Assembly: GCA_963737225.1 (NCBI GenBank)
Contig: CAVTSA010000013.1
Location: 558,001 to 622,000, forward strand
DNA: 64,000 bases
Reading direction: 5' to 3'
From: CAVTSA01 sp963737225
GTDB lineage: Bacteria; Chloroflexota; Dormibacteria; Dormibacterales; Dormibacteraceae
The translations under genes were made by a program, and so were the position numbers. Shown one piece after another: positions 6,739-14,482 of the stretch; the first letter of the stretch is position 1; every line of letters begins with the position of its first letter. The notes beneath the pieces were generated by a model, which worked only from the letters and a program-made list of their open reading frames with translations, was not told the DNA's origin and did not search any database.

Positions 6739-7671
6739 GGAGATGGCGCCGGGCGGAAGGATGGCGTGCACCCCGACGACGCCGTTCACGACCTGTGTCA
6801 CGTGGAGGTCCACGACGACGCTGGCCAGCGCGAGCGCCTCGCGCCGCGACACCTCGTAGCGCTGCTGCATCAGGTCGATCATGTCGGTGAGCGCGATCTT
6901 CATGGCCTCGTCGAGCGTGTCGGCGAAGCCAAGCGTGAGCTCGCCGGCAGGCGTGGTCGCGCGTGGTGTCGTGAGCACCAGGTCCTGGTGCACCGAGAAT
7001 CGCAGCACCGCGCTGCGCACCGGGCACTCGATGGCGGTCGTCGAGACCTCACCGTCACCCTGCGCCGCGTGGCCGTCGCCGGTGGAGAAGAGCCCGCCCG
7101 GCACCTCGACCGGCAGATAGAGGGTCGATCCCACCACCAGCTCCCGGCAGTCGATGTTCCCGCCCGTCCGGCGTGGCGGCGCCGTCGAATAGATCCCGTC
7201 GCCGGCGGGCGGCATCCCCATCACGCCGAGGAAGGGATGCAGATGGACCTTGTGGCCGAACTGGTCGGTCCCGGTTGCGGTGGCGCCGTCCAGGTCCCAT
7301 AGCAGCGGCTCGCGGTCGCCGCCGACGATCCCGAGGGCCCGGTTGACCGGGCTGTCGAAGCCGCCTGCCGAGTTCCACCCCCAGTCGCCGGTCTCGAGCG
7401 AGAGGACCTCGACTCCCAGCGTCCTCCCCGGCTCGGCGCCCCGCACATAGACGGGTCCGGTGAGAGCGTGGCCGGCGTCGAGCCGCTCGTCCTTGGGCTC
7501 GAAGATCCGCCCCGGCACGCCGGGTGCGGGCATCCGCTCCAGGTGCCAGCGGGCATCCAGGGTCCGGAACTCGACCTCGTCGCCGGGGTCGATGGTGAGA
7601 ACCGGCAACAAAGACGGCGAGAAGTGCCCGTGCAGCGTCTCGCGGATCGGTTCGAGCTGGTGTCGCGTCAC
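6736..7671 (-). CDS. Acetamidase/formamidase family protein
   Basis: The 311-residue protein matches the FmdA_AmdA family, which hydrolyses short-chain amides to the acid and ammonia. Visible family landmarks are GPVYVRGAEPGRTLGVEV, FLGVMGMPPAG, GGNIDCRELVVGSTLYLPV and FSTGDGHAAQGDGE. Its stop codon falls in the outer end of a dispersed repeat, so the repeat may have landed against the gene, but the length is normal for the family. It lies 9 bases downstream of coaE on the same strand and may be co-transcribed. No amide transporter is visible nearby. Confidence 0.88.
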   Translation of the reverse strand: MTRHQLEPIRETLHGHFSPSLLPVLTIDPGDEVEFRTLDARWHLERMPAPGVPGRIFEPKDERLDAGHALTGPVYVRGAEPGRTLGVEVLSLETGDWGWNSAGGFDSPVNRALGIVGGDREPLLWDLDGATATGTDQFGHKVHLHPFLGVMGMPPAGDGIYSTAPPRRTGGNIDCRELVVGSTLYLPVEVPGGLFSTGDGHAAQGDGEVSTTAIECPVRSAVLRFSVHQDLVLTTPRATTPAGELTLGFADTLDEAMKIALTDMIDLMQQRYEVSRREALALASVVVDLHVTQVVNGVVGVHAILPPGAIS

Positions 7672-7680
7672 ACCAGGTTT

Positions 7681-8310
7681 CTAGCAGCCCGCGGTCGGGC
7701 CTGGACGGACCAGGTCCTGGGTGACGCGGGCCCAGACGCGGTCCACCTCGGCCTCCAGGTCCTGCAGCGAGCCCGTGTTGTCGATCACGTAGGTGGCCCG
7801 CGACCGCTTCTCGGACATCGGCAGCTGCGCCTTGATGCGCGCCTCGGCGTCGGCCGGCGTCATCCCCCGCAGCTCGACCAGCCGCGTTCGCTGCATCTCG
7901 GGCGGCGCGTAGACGAGCACGGTGGCGTCGAACCCGACGGGGTCGCGCGCCTCGAACAGGAGCGGGATGTCCTGCACCACGACTGTCGCGCCATTCGCCT
8001 CCGCCGCCGCCTGCTCCGCCGCCATCCGCTCGCGAACCAGCGGATGCAGGATCGCCTCGACCTGCCGGCGAGTCTCGTCGTCGGCGAAGACGAGCCGGCC
8101 GAGCGCGGCCCGGTCCAGGTCGCCGGAGGGCAGCAGGATTCCGGGCCCGAACGCCTCCACCAGCCGGCGCAGCCCCTCCGCCCCCGGACGCTGCAGCTCG
8201 CGGACGATCCCGTCGGCGTCCAGCACCGTCACCCCTCGCCCGCGCAGCAGCGCCGTCACGGCGCTCTTGCCGCTGCCGATTCCACCTGTCAAACCGATCG
8301 TGCGCGTCAT
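7681..8310 (-). CDS. coaE: Dephospho-CoA kinase
   Basis: This enzyme phosphorylates dephospho-CoA in the last step of CoA synthesis. The P-loop GGIGSGKS is at residues 9-16, the LDAD motif follows at about 30-33, and the CoA-domain signature HPLVRERM and the lid segment QDIPLLFE are present. The product is 209 residues, normal for the family. I chose ATG at 8310 because the P-loop then sits at the usual distance from the N-terminus; the longer open frame would overlap the divergent flavoprotein gene. No dedicated ribosome-binding site is obvious. Confidence 0.95.
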   Translation of the reverse strand: MTRTIGLTGGIGSGKSAVTALLRGRGVTVLDADGIVRELQRPGAEGLRRLVEAFGPGILLPSGDLDRAALGRLVFADDETRRQVEAILHPLVRERMAAEQAAAEANGATVVVQDIPLLFEARDPVGFDATVLVYAPPEMQRTRLVELRGMTPADAEARIKAQLPMSEKRSRATYVIDNTGSLQDLEAEVDRVWARVTQDLVRPGPTAGC

Positions 8311-8322
8311 CCGGCTCGTCAG

Positions 8323-8328
8323 TACGAT
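8323..8328 (+). promoter_or_regulatory. -10 box TACGAT for the FixC-like gene (leaderless)
   Basis: TACGAT ends 10 bases before the ATG at 8339, and there is no Shine-Dalgarno sequence between. The transcript would begin at or near the start codon. Confidence 0.45.
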
Positions 8329-8338
8329 ATCCGGCCAT

Positions 8339-9667
8339 ATGGGCGACGAAGAGAAGCTCGATGCGATCGTGGTCGGCGCCGGTCCCGCAGGCACCGCGGC
8401 CGCGATCACCATCGCCAAGGCGGGGCTGCAGGTAGCTCTGGTCGAGCGGGGCACCAAGCCGGGCGCCAAGAACGTGATGGGCGGGATTCTCTACACCCAC
8501 TACCTGGAGGAGGTGGTCGGCCCCGGCTGGCGGGAGGAGGCGCAGCTCGAGCGCCCGATCATCGAGGAGCAGCGCTGGCTCATGACGCCGGACGCGGCGA
8601 TCCGGGCACTCGGCTACAAGAATTTGCGAAACCGGGCCAAGCCGCACTCGTTCTCGGTCCTGCGCGCGAAGTTCGACGCCTGGTTCGCCGAAAAGGCGGA
8701 GGAGGCGGGGGCGTTTCTGATCCCCGAGACGGTGGTCGAGGAGCTGATCCTTCGCGACGGCAAGGTGGTCGGCGTCAGAACCGGCCGCGAGGGCGACCTC
8801 CTGGCCGACGTGGTGGTGGTGTGCGAGGGCGTCGGCCTGGGCAGCGCCCTGCTCGAGAAGGCGGGCCTCAAGCCCCGCATGCGCCGCGACCAGGCGGCCA
8901 TCGCCTACAAGGAGATCATCGCCATGGACCCGGCGGTGATCGAGTCGAGGTTCAACTGCGAGCCCGGTGAGGGGGCGACCGTCGAGTGCTACGGGGACGC
9001 GACGCTGGGGCTGGCCGGCTTCATGTTCATCTACACGAACAAGGAGAGCCTGTCCGTCGGCGGAGGCACCCTCTTGAGTCAGGTCGCGGACCCCTCCCTC
9101 TCCCGCGAGGAGCTGGCGCGGCGCACCCCGAACGCGGTCCTCAACCGCTTCAAGGAGCATCCCGCGATCCGTCCGCTGCTGCAGGGTGGCGAGACCGTCG
9201 AGTTCCTGGCTCACCTGATCCCGGAGGCGGGCGCGCGCTCCATTCCGAAGGTTCACGGCGACGGGTACCTGGTCTGCGGTGACGCGGCCATGCTCGGCAA
9301 CCCGGTCCACCGCGAGGGCTCCAACCTGGCCATGGAATCGGGCCGGCTGGCGGGCGAGACGGTGATCCGGGCCAAGGAACGCGGAGACTTCTCCGAGCGC
9401 TCGCTGGCCGAGTACCGGGGCCGGCTGGACCAGAGCTGGATCGTGAAGGACATGCACAAGTACGAGGGCGCGGTCCCCTTGCTCGAGCACCGCCCGCAGA
9501 TGCTCACCAAGTACCCGGAGCTGCTCGACCGGGCGCTGGACGAGTTCTTCCGCGTCGACGGGGTGGACAAGCGCACCAAGCAGAAGAACGCGATGCGCCT
9601 CTTCCGCAAAGAAGGCGGCATGCGGATGGTGCGCGACAGCATGAGGGCCTTGCTGACGCTGCGTTGA
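8339..9667 (+). CDS. FixC-like FAD-dependent oxidoreductase (ETF:quinone oxidoreductase family)
   Basis: The 442-residue flavoprotein begins with the FAD-binding motif VGAGPAGTAAAI (about residues 12-23) and has the second FAD motif DGYLVCGDAAMLGNP near residue 308. The KPGAKNVMGGILY and HREGSNLAMESG stretches are typical of FixC and the ETF-quinone oxidoreductase flavin domain. FixC passes electrons from an ETF (FixAB) to quinone with a small ferredoxin FixX. None of fixA, fixB or fixX is in this window, so this is an orphan copy and its electron donor must be encoded elsewhere. A -10 box immediately upstream suggests leaderless expression. Confidence 0.85.
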   Translation: MGDEEKLDAIVVGAGPAGTAAAITIAKAGLQVALVERGTKPGAKNVMGGILYTHYLEEVVGPGWREEAQLERPIIEEQRWLMTPDAAIRALGYKNLRNRAKPHSFSVLRAKFDAWFAEKAEEAGAFLIPETVVEELILRDGKVVGVRTGREGDLLADVVVVCEGVGLGSALLEKAGLKPRMRRDQAAIAYKEIIAMDPAVIESRFNCEPGEGATVECYGDATLGLAGFMFIYTNKESLSVGGGTLLSQVADPSLSREELARRTPNAVLNRFKEHPAIRPLLQGGETVEFLAHLIPEAGARSIPKVHGDGYLVCGDAAMLGNPVHREGSNLAMESGRLAGETVIRAKERGDFSERSLAEYRGRLDQSWIVKDMHKYEGAVPLLEHRPQMLTKYPELLDRALDEFFRVDGVDKRTKQKNAMRLFRKEGGMRMVRDSMRALLTLR

Positions 9668-9701
9668 GCACCAGCGGCCTGGCGCGCGGTGGCCCGTCTG
9701 C

Positions 9702-9707
9702 CAGAAT
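9702..9707 (+). promoter_or_regulatory. -10 box CAGAAT for the DAO-family gene (leaderless)
   Basis: CAGAAT lies 6 bases before the ATG at 9714, in the short gap after the FixC-like gene. It fits the leaderless pattern seen elsewhere in the window. Confidence 0.35.
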
Positions 9708-9713
9708 CCGCGG

Positions 9714-10922
9714 ATGTCGCCGAGGTCATTCGAGGCGGTGGTGGTGGGCGCGGGCATCGCGGGGTCCGCGCTCGCGCTCGAGCTCGCCCGGCGCGGCGTC
9801 GAGGTGGCCCTGGTCGATCGGGGCGGCGTCTGCGCGGGATCGAGCGGGCTCAACGCGGGCGGCATCCGCACCCAGTTCGGAGAGGAGGCGAACATCCGCA
9901 ACGCGGCGCGCACCGTGGACCGCGTCAGCACGTTCCGCGAAGAGTTCGGCGAGGACATCGCGTTCCGCCGCGCCGGCTACCTGTTGCTGTACGGATCGCC
10001 GGAGCGCGAGGAGGTGGTGCGCCAGGCGGTCGCGCGCCAGAACGCGTGTGACCTTCCGAGCCGGATCGTGAAGCCGGCCGAGGCGCAGGCGATCCTGCCC
10101 GCGCTGGCCGTGGACGACATCGCCGGCGCCGCCTACTCGCCGTCTGACGGCTACGTGGATCCGCGGGCCACCACCACCGCCTTCGCGCGCGCCGCGCGAC
10201 GGGCCGGCGCCACCGTCCTCGAGGACTGGGACGCGGTGGAGATCGAGACCGGAGGAGATCGAGTGCTCGCCGTCCGCTCGGCGCACGGCGAGCGGCTGCA
10301 CCTGGACGTCCTGGTCAACGCCGCCGGCACCTGGGCGCCCCGCCTGGCCCGAACGGTGGGGGACCGGCTCCCGATCCGGGGCCGGCGGGCGCAGGCCTTC
10401 TTCTTCGACGGCCGCCTCCGCGACGGCGGGCTCACCCCCCTCACCATCGACCATGAGCAGGGCATCTACCTGCACACGGAGGGGCGCGGATTCCTGGTCG
10501 GCACGAGTGAGACGACCGAGTGGGAAGACCCGCCCTGGACGGTGGAGCCGGAGCCCGGCTGGGTCGGCGAGGTCTCGCGGCGCCTGGCCCACCGCGTCCC
10601 CGAGCTGGGGCCGGCGCGGTTCGTGTACGCCTGGGCAGGTCTTCTCGAATGCACCCCGGACAACAACCCGCTGGTGGGCTGGGGGAGCTTTCAGAACCTG
10701 TACACGGTGGCCGGATTCTCGGGCCACGGGATGTGCCTGGCGCCGGGTGTCGCCGCTCCGGCCGCGCAGGAGATCACCGGCGGACCGGCCCATCCGGACC
10801 TGGAGCTTTACCGGCTGGATCGCTTCGACCGCGGCACCTCGCGAGCCGAAGGGGTCTGGACCGGGTCGCACGACTACGGGTTCGGTACGCACGGCGGCCC
10901 GTGGCGCACCACCGACGGATGA
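9714..10922 (+). CDS. FAD-dependent amine/amino-acid oxidase (DAO family, sarcosine oxidase beta-like)
   Basis: The 402-residue protein carries the dinucleotide-binding motif VVGAGIAGSALALELARRG (residues 10-28) and the DAO-family SSGLNAGGIRTQF segment just after it. A C-terminal AGLLECTPDNNPLVGW and GFSGHGMCLAPG pair is typical of glycine/sarcosine oxidase-like enzymes. It probably oxidises a secondary amine or N-methyl amino acid. The stop codon overlaps an ATG of the next frame, and the SDR, ThDP enzyme and racemase follow on the same strand, so a catabolic operon is likely. The substrate is not determinable here. Confidence 0.85.
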   Translation: MSPRSFEAVVVGAGIAGSALALELARRGVEVALVDRGGVCAGSSGLNAGGIRTQFGEEANIRNAARTVDRVSTFREEFGEDIAFRRAGYLLLYGSPEREEVVRQAVARQNACDLPSRIVKPAEAQAILPALAVDDIAGAAYSPSDGYVDPRATTTAFARAARRAGATVLEDWDAVEIETGGDRVLAVRSAHGERLHLDVLVNAAGTWAPRLARTVGDRLPIRGRRAQAFFFDGRLRDGGLTPLTIDHEQGIYLHTEGRGFLVGTSETTEWEDPPWTVEPEPGWVGEVSRRLAHRVPELGPARFVYAWAGLLECTPDNNPLVGWGSFQNLYTVAGFSGHGMCLAPGVAAPAAQEITGGPAHPDLELYRLDRFDRGTSRAEGVWTGSHDYGFGTHGGPWRTTDG

Positions 10923-10939
10923 GCGACGAGGGAGGGGTC

Positions 10940-11767
10940 ATGTTCGGGTATCAGGGCAGACGGGTGCTGGTCACCGGCGGCGGGCGTGGCATCGGCCGGG
11001 GGATCGCGCTCGCGATGGCGGGGCAGGGGGCGGACGTCGCGCTCGCGGCCCGCAGTCGCGAGCAGCTGGAGCAGGTGGCCGCGGAGGTGCGGGCGCTCGG
11101 CCGCCGCGCGGAGGTGTTCGCGCTCGACCTGCAGGACGCCGGCGCCGCGGTCCGGATGGTCGCCGCGGCCGCGCGGGCCCTGGGCGGGCTCGAGGTCCTG
11201 GTCAACAACGCGGGCGGTGGCCTCGCGGCGGAGGGGGCTGCCGGTGAGCTGCTCGGCACCACCCCACAGGGTTTCGACGCCGTCTTCTCGCTCAACGTGC
11301 GCACGCCGCTGTATGCCGCGCTGGAGGCGGCCCGCATCATGGACGCGCAGGGGACCGGCGGTGTCATCCTCAACCTGGCGTCGATCGACGCGCTCTGCCC
11401 CGCCCCTGGCGAGGCGCTTTACGGCGCGGCCAAGGCGGCCGTCGTGAACCTGACGCAGAGCCTCGCGTATGAGCTGGGGCCCAAAGGCGTCCGCGTCAAC
11501 GCGATCGCGCCGGCGGTGATCGAGACGCAGCTCACGGAGGCCTGGCTGCGCACCCCCGAGCAGCGGCAGGACCGCGCTTCGTTCTACCCCCTGGGCCGGG
11601 TCGGGCAGGTGGAAGACGTGGCCGCGGCGGCGCTCTATCTCTGCTCGGAGGAGGCGAGCTGGATCTCCGGGGTAACCCTGCCGGTGACGGGAGGCGCGGC
11701 CACCACCAGCGACGTCTTCCGCAGCACCCGTGGGAGCTACCCGGTTCCCGAGCACCTGCGCCTCTGA
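10940..11767 (+). CDS. SDR-family oxidoreductase
   Basis: This is a classical 275-residue short-chain dehydrogenase. It has TGGGRGIG (residues 12-19), NNAGG (about 89-93) and the catalytic S149, Y161 and K165 (LYGAAK). AARSRE after the second strand suggests NADP preference. I chose ATG 10940 because GAGGGAGGGG precedes it; an in-frame ATG at 10919 overlaps the previous stop and would add seven residues. It sits in the same-strand catabolic run with the DAO-family oxidase and the ThDP enzyme. Confidence 0.88.
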   Translation: MFGYQGRRVLVTGGGRGIGRGIALAMAGQGADVALAARSREQLEQVAAEVRALGRRAEVFALDLQDAGAAVRMVAAAARALGGLEVLVNNAGGGLAAEGAAGELLGTTPQGFDAVFSLNVRTPLYAALEAARIMDAQGTGGVILNLASIDALCPAPGEALYGAAKAAVVNLTQSLAYELGPKGVRVNAIAPAVIETQLTEAWLRTPEQRQDRASFYPLGRVGQVEDVAAAALYLCSEEASWISGVTLPVTGGAATTSDVFRSTRGSYPVPEHLRL

Positions 11768-11853
11768 GCCCCGCCGATAGGGGCCGTTTCTGCACCAGCC
11801 GGCGCTACCCGACAGGTCTTGGCGTCGGTTTGTCGAGAAACGTTCCTCTTCGC

Positions 11854-11859
11854 CATACT
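11854..11859 (+). promoter_or_regulatory. -10 box CATACT for the ThDP enzyme (leaderless)
   Basis: CATACT lies 6 bases before the GTG at 11866 with no Shine-Dalgarno sequence. The gap 11768-11853 also contains an imperfect inverted repeat, CGTTTCT at 11785 with AGAAACG at 11836. Confidence 0.5.
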
Positions 11860-11865
11860 GCGGCG

Positions 11866-13476
11866 GTGAGCACGAGCTCGGTGTCGGACGCGGTCGCGGG
11901 GGAGCTGGCGGCGGCGGGGGTGGACCGCGTGTTCGGCCTGCCGGGCGGGGAGATCGTCCCCTTGATCGACGCCTGCCGCCGGCGCGGGATCGAGTTCGTC
12001 CTCTGCCGGCACGAAGCGAACGCCGGCCTGATGGCGGGCGTCTATGGACGGCTCCGGGGTGGGGTGGGGGTGGTGCTGACGACGCTCGGTCCAGGTGCGG
12101 CCAACCTGCTGCTGCCGATCGCCAACAGCCGCCTCGACCGCGAGCCGCTGCTCGCGATCTCGGCCCAGGTGCCCGACACCTGGCCTCCCTCCCGCATCCA
12201 CCAGCGCCTCCCGCTGCGTGAGGTGTTCTCTCCGGTGACCAAGGTGACCGCCGCTCTGGAACCGTTCTCGTGCGCGGCGACCGTTCGACAGGCATTGCAG
12301 GCGGCGCGTGAGGAGCCGGCAGGCCCGGTCTACCTGACGCTCAGCTCCGATGTCTCCCAGCTCCCGGCGGTCGACCCCACCCTGGCCGGGCGGCAGGTCG
12401 CGGAACCGCGCGACGACCGCGACGCCGGCGTGGCGGCGCAGGCGGTTCGGGAGCGTCTGGCGACCGCGCGCCGCCCCGTTCTGCTGGTCGGACTCGGCGC
12501 CGACCCCGCGGACGCGCCGCTGATCCGGCGCTGGGTCGAGGAGTGGGATCTCGCGGTCGCGGTGACTCCGAAGGCCAAGGGGATCGTCGACGAGCACGAC
12601 CCGCATTTCGGTGGCGTCGTCGGCGGCATGGCGGTCGACCGTCTGATGGTGGACGCGCTGCGGGGCGCCGATCTGGTGGTGGGGCTGGGGCTGGACCCGA
12701 CCGAGATCGACGGGGGCTGGCACGACGAGGTGCCGATGCTCTGGGTGCTGGAATCCGCCTGGGCAACCGGCGTGTCCCCGGGTCGGGACGTGGCTGCGGC
12801 GGCGGAGCGGCCGCTGCTGGAGGCTTTGCTGTCGGCGCCGCCGCCGGCGCGGTGGGAGGCGGATCCGCTGGCGGCGGCGCGGGAGGAGCGGCGGCGGCTG
12901 CTGGCCGAGCCGGGGCCGGTCCGGCCGGGGGTGGTGTCGCCGCTGGGCATCGTCAGGAGCCTGGCCGGAGCCTTGCCGCCGGAGACGATCGTGACCACCG
13001 ACGTGGGGTCGCACAAGTTCCTCTTCGGCCAGTTCTGGCCAAGCCGTGAGCCGCTCACCTTCCACATGTCCAACGGGCTCTCCGGCATGGGGTACGGGCT
13101 GCCGGCGGCGATCGGCGCCAGGCTGGCGCGACCGGACTGCCCGGTGCTGGCGGTGCTGGGCGACGGCGGTTTCTCGATGAACAGCCAGGAGCTGGAGACG
13201 GCCCGCCGGGTGGGCGCGCCGATCGTGGTGGCGGTCCTTGCCGACCGCTCGCTCTCGATGATCCGGCTCGCCCAGCGGCGGCGAGGGCTGGCGCCCTACG
13301 GCGTCGACTTCGACCCGATCGACAACGTCCTGGCGGCGCGAGCCTGCGGCGTCGCAGGATGCCGGGTGGAAAGCGAGCGCGCGCTGGCGGCGGCCGCCGG
13401 GGAGGCGATCCGCCGCCAGGAAACCACCGTGATCGAGATCCCGGTCGATGTCGAGGACTACATCCCCATCATTTGA
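11866..13476 (+). CDS. Thiamine-diphosphate-dependent enzyme, acetolactate synthase-like
   Basis: The 536-residue protein has the three-domain layout of the acetolactate synthase/benzoylformate decarboxylase group. The catalytic Glu is E50 (CRHEANAG) and the C-terminal ThDP/Mg motif is GDGGFSMNSQELETARR. GLPGGE near the N-terminus and the middle-domain LVGLGADPAD also fit. It sits between an SDR and an Asp/Glu racemase rather than with ilvN/ilvC, so a catabolic carboligase or decarboxylase role is more likely than branched-chain amino acid synthesis. Start choice at GTG rests on the adjacent -10 box and domain alignment. Confidence 0.88.
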   Translation: MSTSSVSDAVAGELAAAGVDRVFGLPGGEIVPLIDACRRRGIEFVLCRHEANAGLMAGVYGRLRGGVGVVLTTLGPGAANLLLPIANSRLDREPLLAISAQVPDTWPPSRIHQRLPLREVFSPVTKVTAALEPFSCAATVRQALQAAREEPAGPVYLTLSSDVSQLPAVDPTLAGRQVAEPRDDRDAGVAAQAVRERLATARRPVLLVGLGADPADAPLIRRWVEEWDLAVAVTPKAKGIVDEHDPHFGGVVGGMAVDRLMVDALRGADLVVGLGLDPTEIDGGWHDEVPMLWVLESAWATGVSPGRDVAAAAERPLLEALLSAPPPARWEADPLAAAREERRRLLAEPGPVRPGVVSPLGIVRSLAGALPPETIVTTDVGSHKFLFGQFWPSREPLTFHMSNGLSGMGYGLPAAIGARLARPDCPVLAVLGDGGFSMNSQELETARRVGAPIVVAVLADRSLSMIRLAQRRRGLAPYGVDFDPIDNVLAARACGVAGCRVESERALAAAAGEAIRRQETTVIEIPVDVEDYIPII

Positions 13477-13488
13477 GGCAACGACCGG

Positions 13489-14256
13489 ATGGACGAGACC
13501 GCGGGGCGCACGACGACCGGGCGGAACATCGCGCGCGGGGGCCGGAACCTCTACGGCTTCCTGGTCGGGATGGTGATGACGGACTCCCGGTTTCCGCGCG
13601 TCCGGGGCGACAACGGCAACGCCGCCACCTGGCCTTTTCCGGTCCTCTACCGGGTGGTCCCGGGGGCGGGCCCGGCCCGGGTGGTCCGGGGCCTGGCCGG
13701 GGACGCACTGCTCGAGCCGTTCGCGGAGGCGGCGCAGGAGCTGGAGCGGGCAGGCGTCGAGCTCGTCACCACCGGCTGCGGCTTCCTCGTCCTCTACCAG
13801 CAGCAGATTCAGGACCGGCTCGGGATCCCCTTCCTCAGCTCCAGCCTGCTGCAGGTGCCCTGGGTCGCGGACGTCCTGCCGCCCGGCCGTGAGGTGGGTG
13901 TGCTCACGATCGAGCGGTCGTCACTGACGGCGGACCACCTGACGGCGGCAGGGATCGGCCCCCGTCACCGGGTGCGTGTCCTGGGCCTGGACGAGGTGGA
14001 GTCTTCCCTGGCGCGCACGATCCTCGGCGACGGCGCCGAACTGGATCTCGAACGGGCGCGCACGGAGGTCGTCTCGGCCGCTCGCACGCTGATCGAGCGT
14101 CACCCGGCGATCGGGGCGATCGTGCTCGAGTGCACCAACCTGCCGCCCTATCGCAGCGATATCCGGGAGGCCACCGGTCTTCCCGTCTACGACCTGACCA
14201 CGCTGGTGGGGTGGGCCGCGGCAGGGTTCATGCCCGGCTCCTGGGAGCGTCCCTGA
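13489..14256 (+). CDS. Aspartate/glutamate racemase family protein
   Basis: The 255-residue protein has the two catalytic-type cysteines of the Asp/Glu/hydantoin racemase superfamily, C97 in TTGCGF and C215 in LECTN, each followed by the expected small-residue or Asn-rich context. Members include maleate isomerases, arylmalonate decarboxylases and amino-acid racemases, so the reaction is uncertain. It begins 12 bases after the ThDP-enzyme stop and is almost certainly co-transcribed with it. An LPPYRSD stretch follows the second cysteine. Confidence 0.82.
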   Translation: MDETAGRTTTGRNIARGGRNLYGFLVGMVMTDSRFPRVRGDNGNAATWPFPVLYRVVPGAGPARVVRGLAGDALLEPFAEAAQELERAGVELVTTGCGFLVLYQQQIQDRLGIPFLSSSLLQVPWVADVLPPGREVGVLTIERSSLTADHLTAAGIGPRHRVRVLGLDEVESSLARTILGDGAELDLERARTEVVSAARTLIERHPAIGAIVLECTNLPPYRSDIREATGLPVYDLTTLVGWAAAGFMPGSWERP

Positions 14257-14310
14257 GCGCCGCCGGTCGCCGCAGGGTCCCGGCCCGGGGGCAGGAGGGT
14301 GTTGAGGAAG

Positions 14311-14449
14311 GGCGCCGAGAGATCGGGCGGCCAGGTGGTTCAGATGCCAGGCGCCGCTGCGGAGCGGAAGGAGCGCGTCCGTCACTCGTGACTGAGCACC
14401 GCAAAGCGGCAACGCCGCAGATGGGCCGCATGGGCGTTCGAGATCCGGC
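14311..14449 (-). repeat. Dispersed repeat, internally deleted copy, minus orientation
   Basis: Read on the minus strand this matches the repeat at 49183-49400 (ATCTCGAACGCCCATGCGGC, GCGGCGTTGCCGC, CTCCGCAGCGGCGCC). About 50 bases present in the 49-kb copy are missing between ATCT and GCGGCGTT. It lies between the racemase and acetoacetyl-CoA synthetase genes. Confidence 0.7.
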
Positions 14450-14482
14450 GTCCTTTTTCAGCATTCTCCTAGGCTCCGGGGG

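Noticed and set aside
7055..9958. A 967-codon open frame on the minus strand across the acetamidase, coaE and FixC genes
   Set aside because: It is a GC-rich shadow frame: the proteins on the other frames have clear family motifs, while this one is low-complexity Arg/Ala/Gly with no domain.
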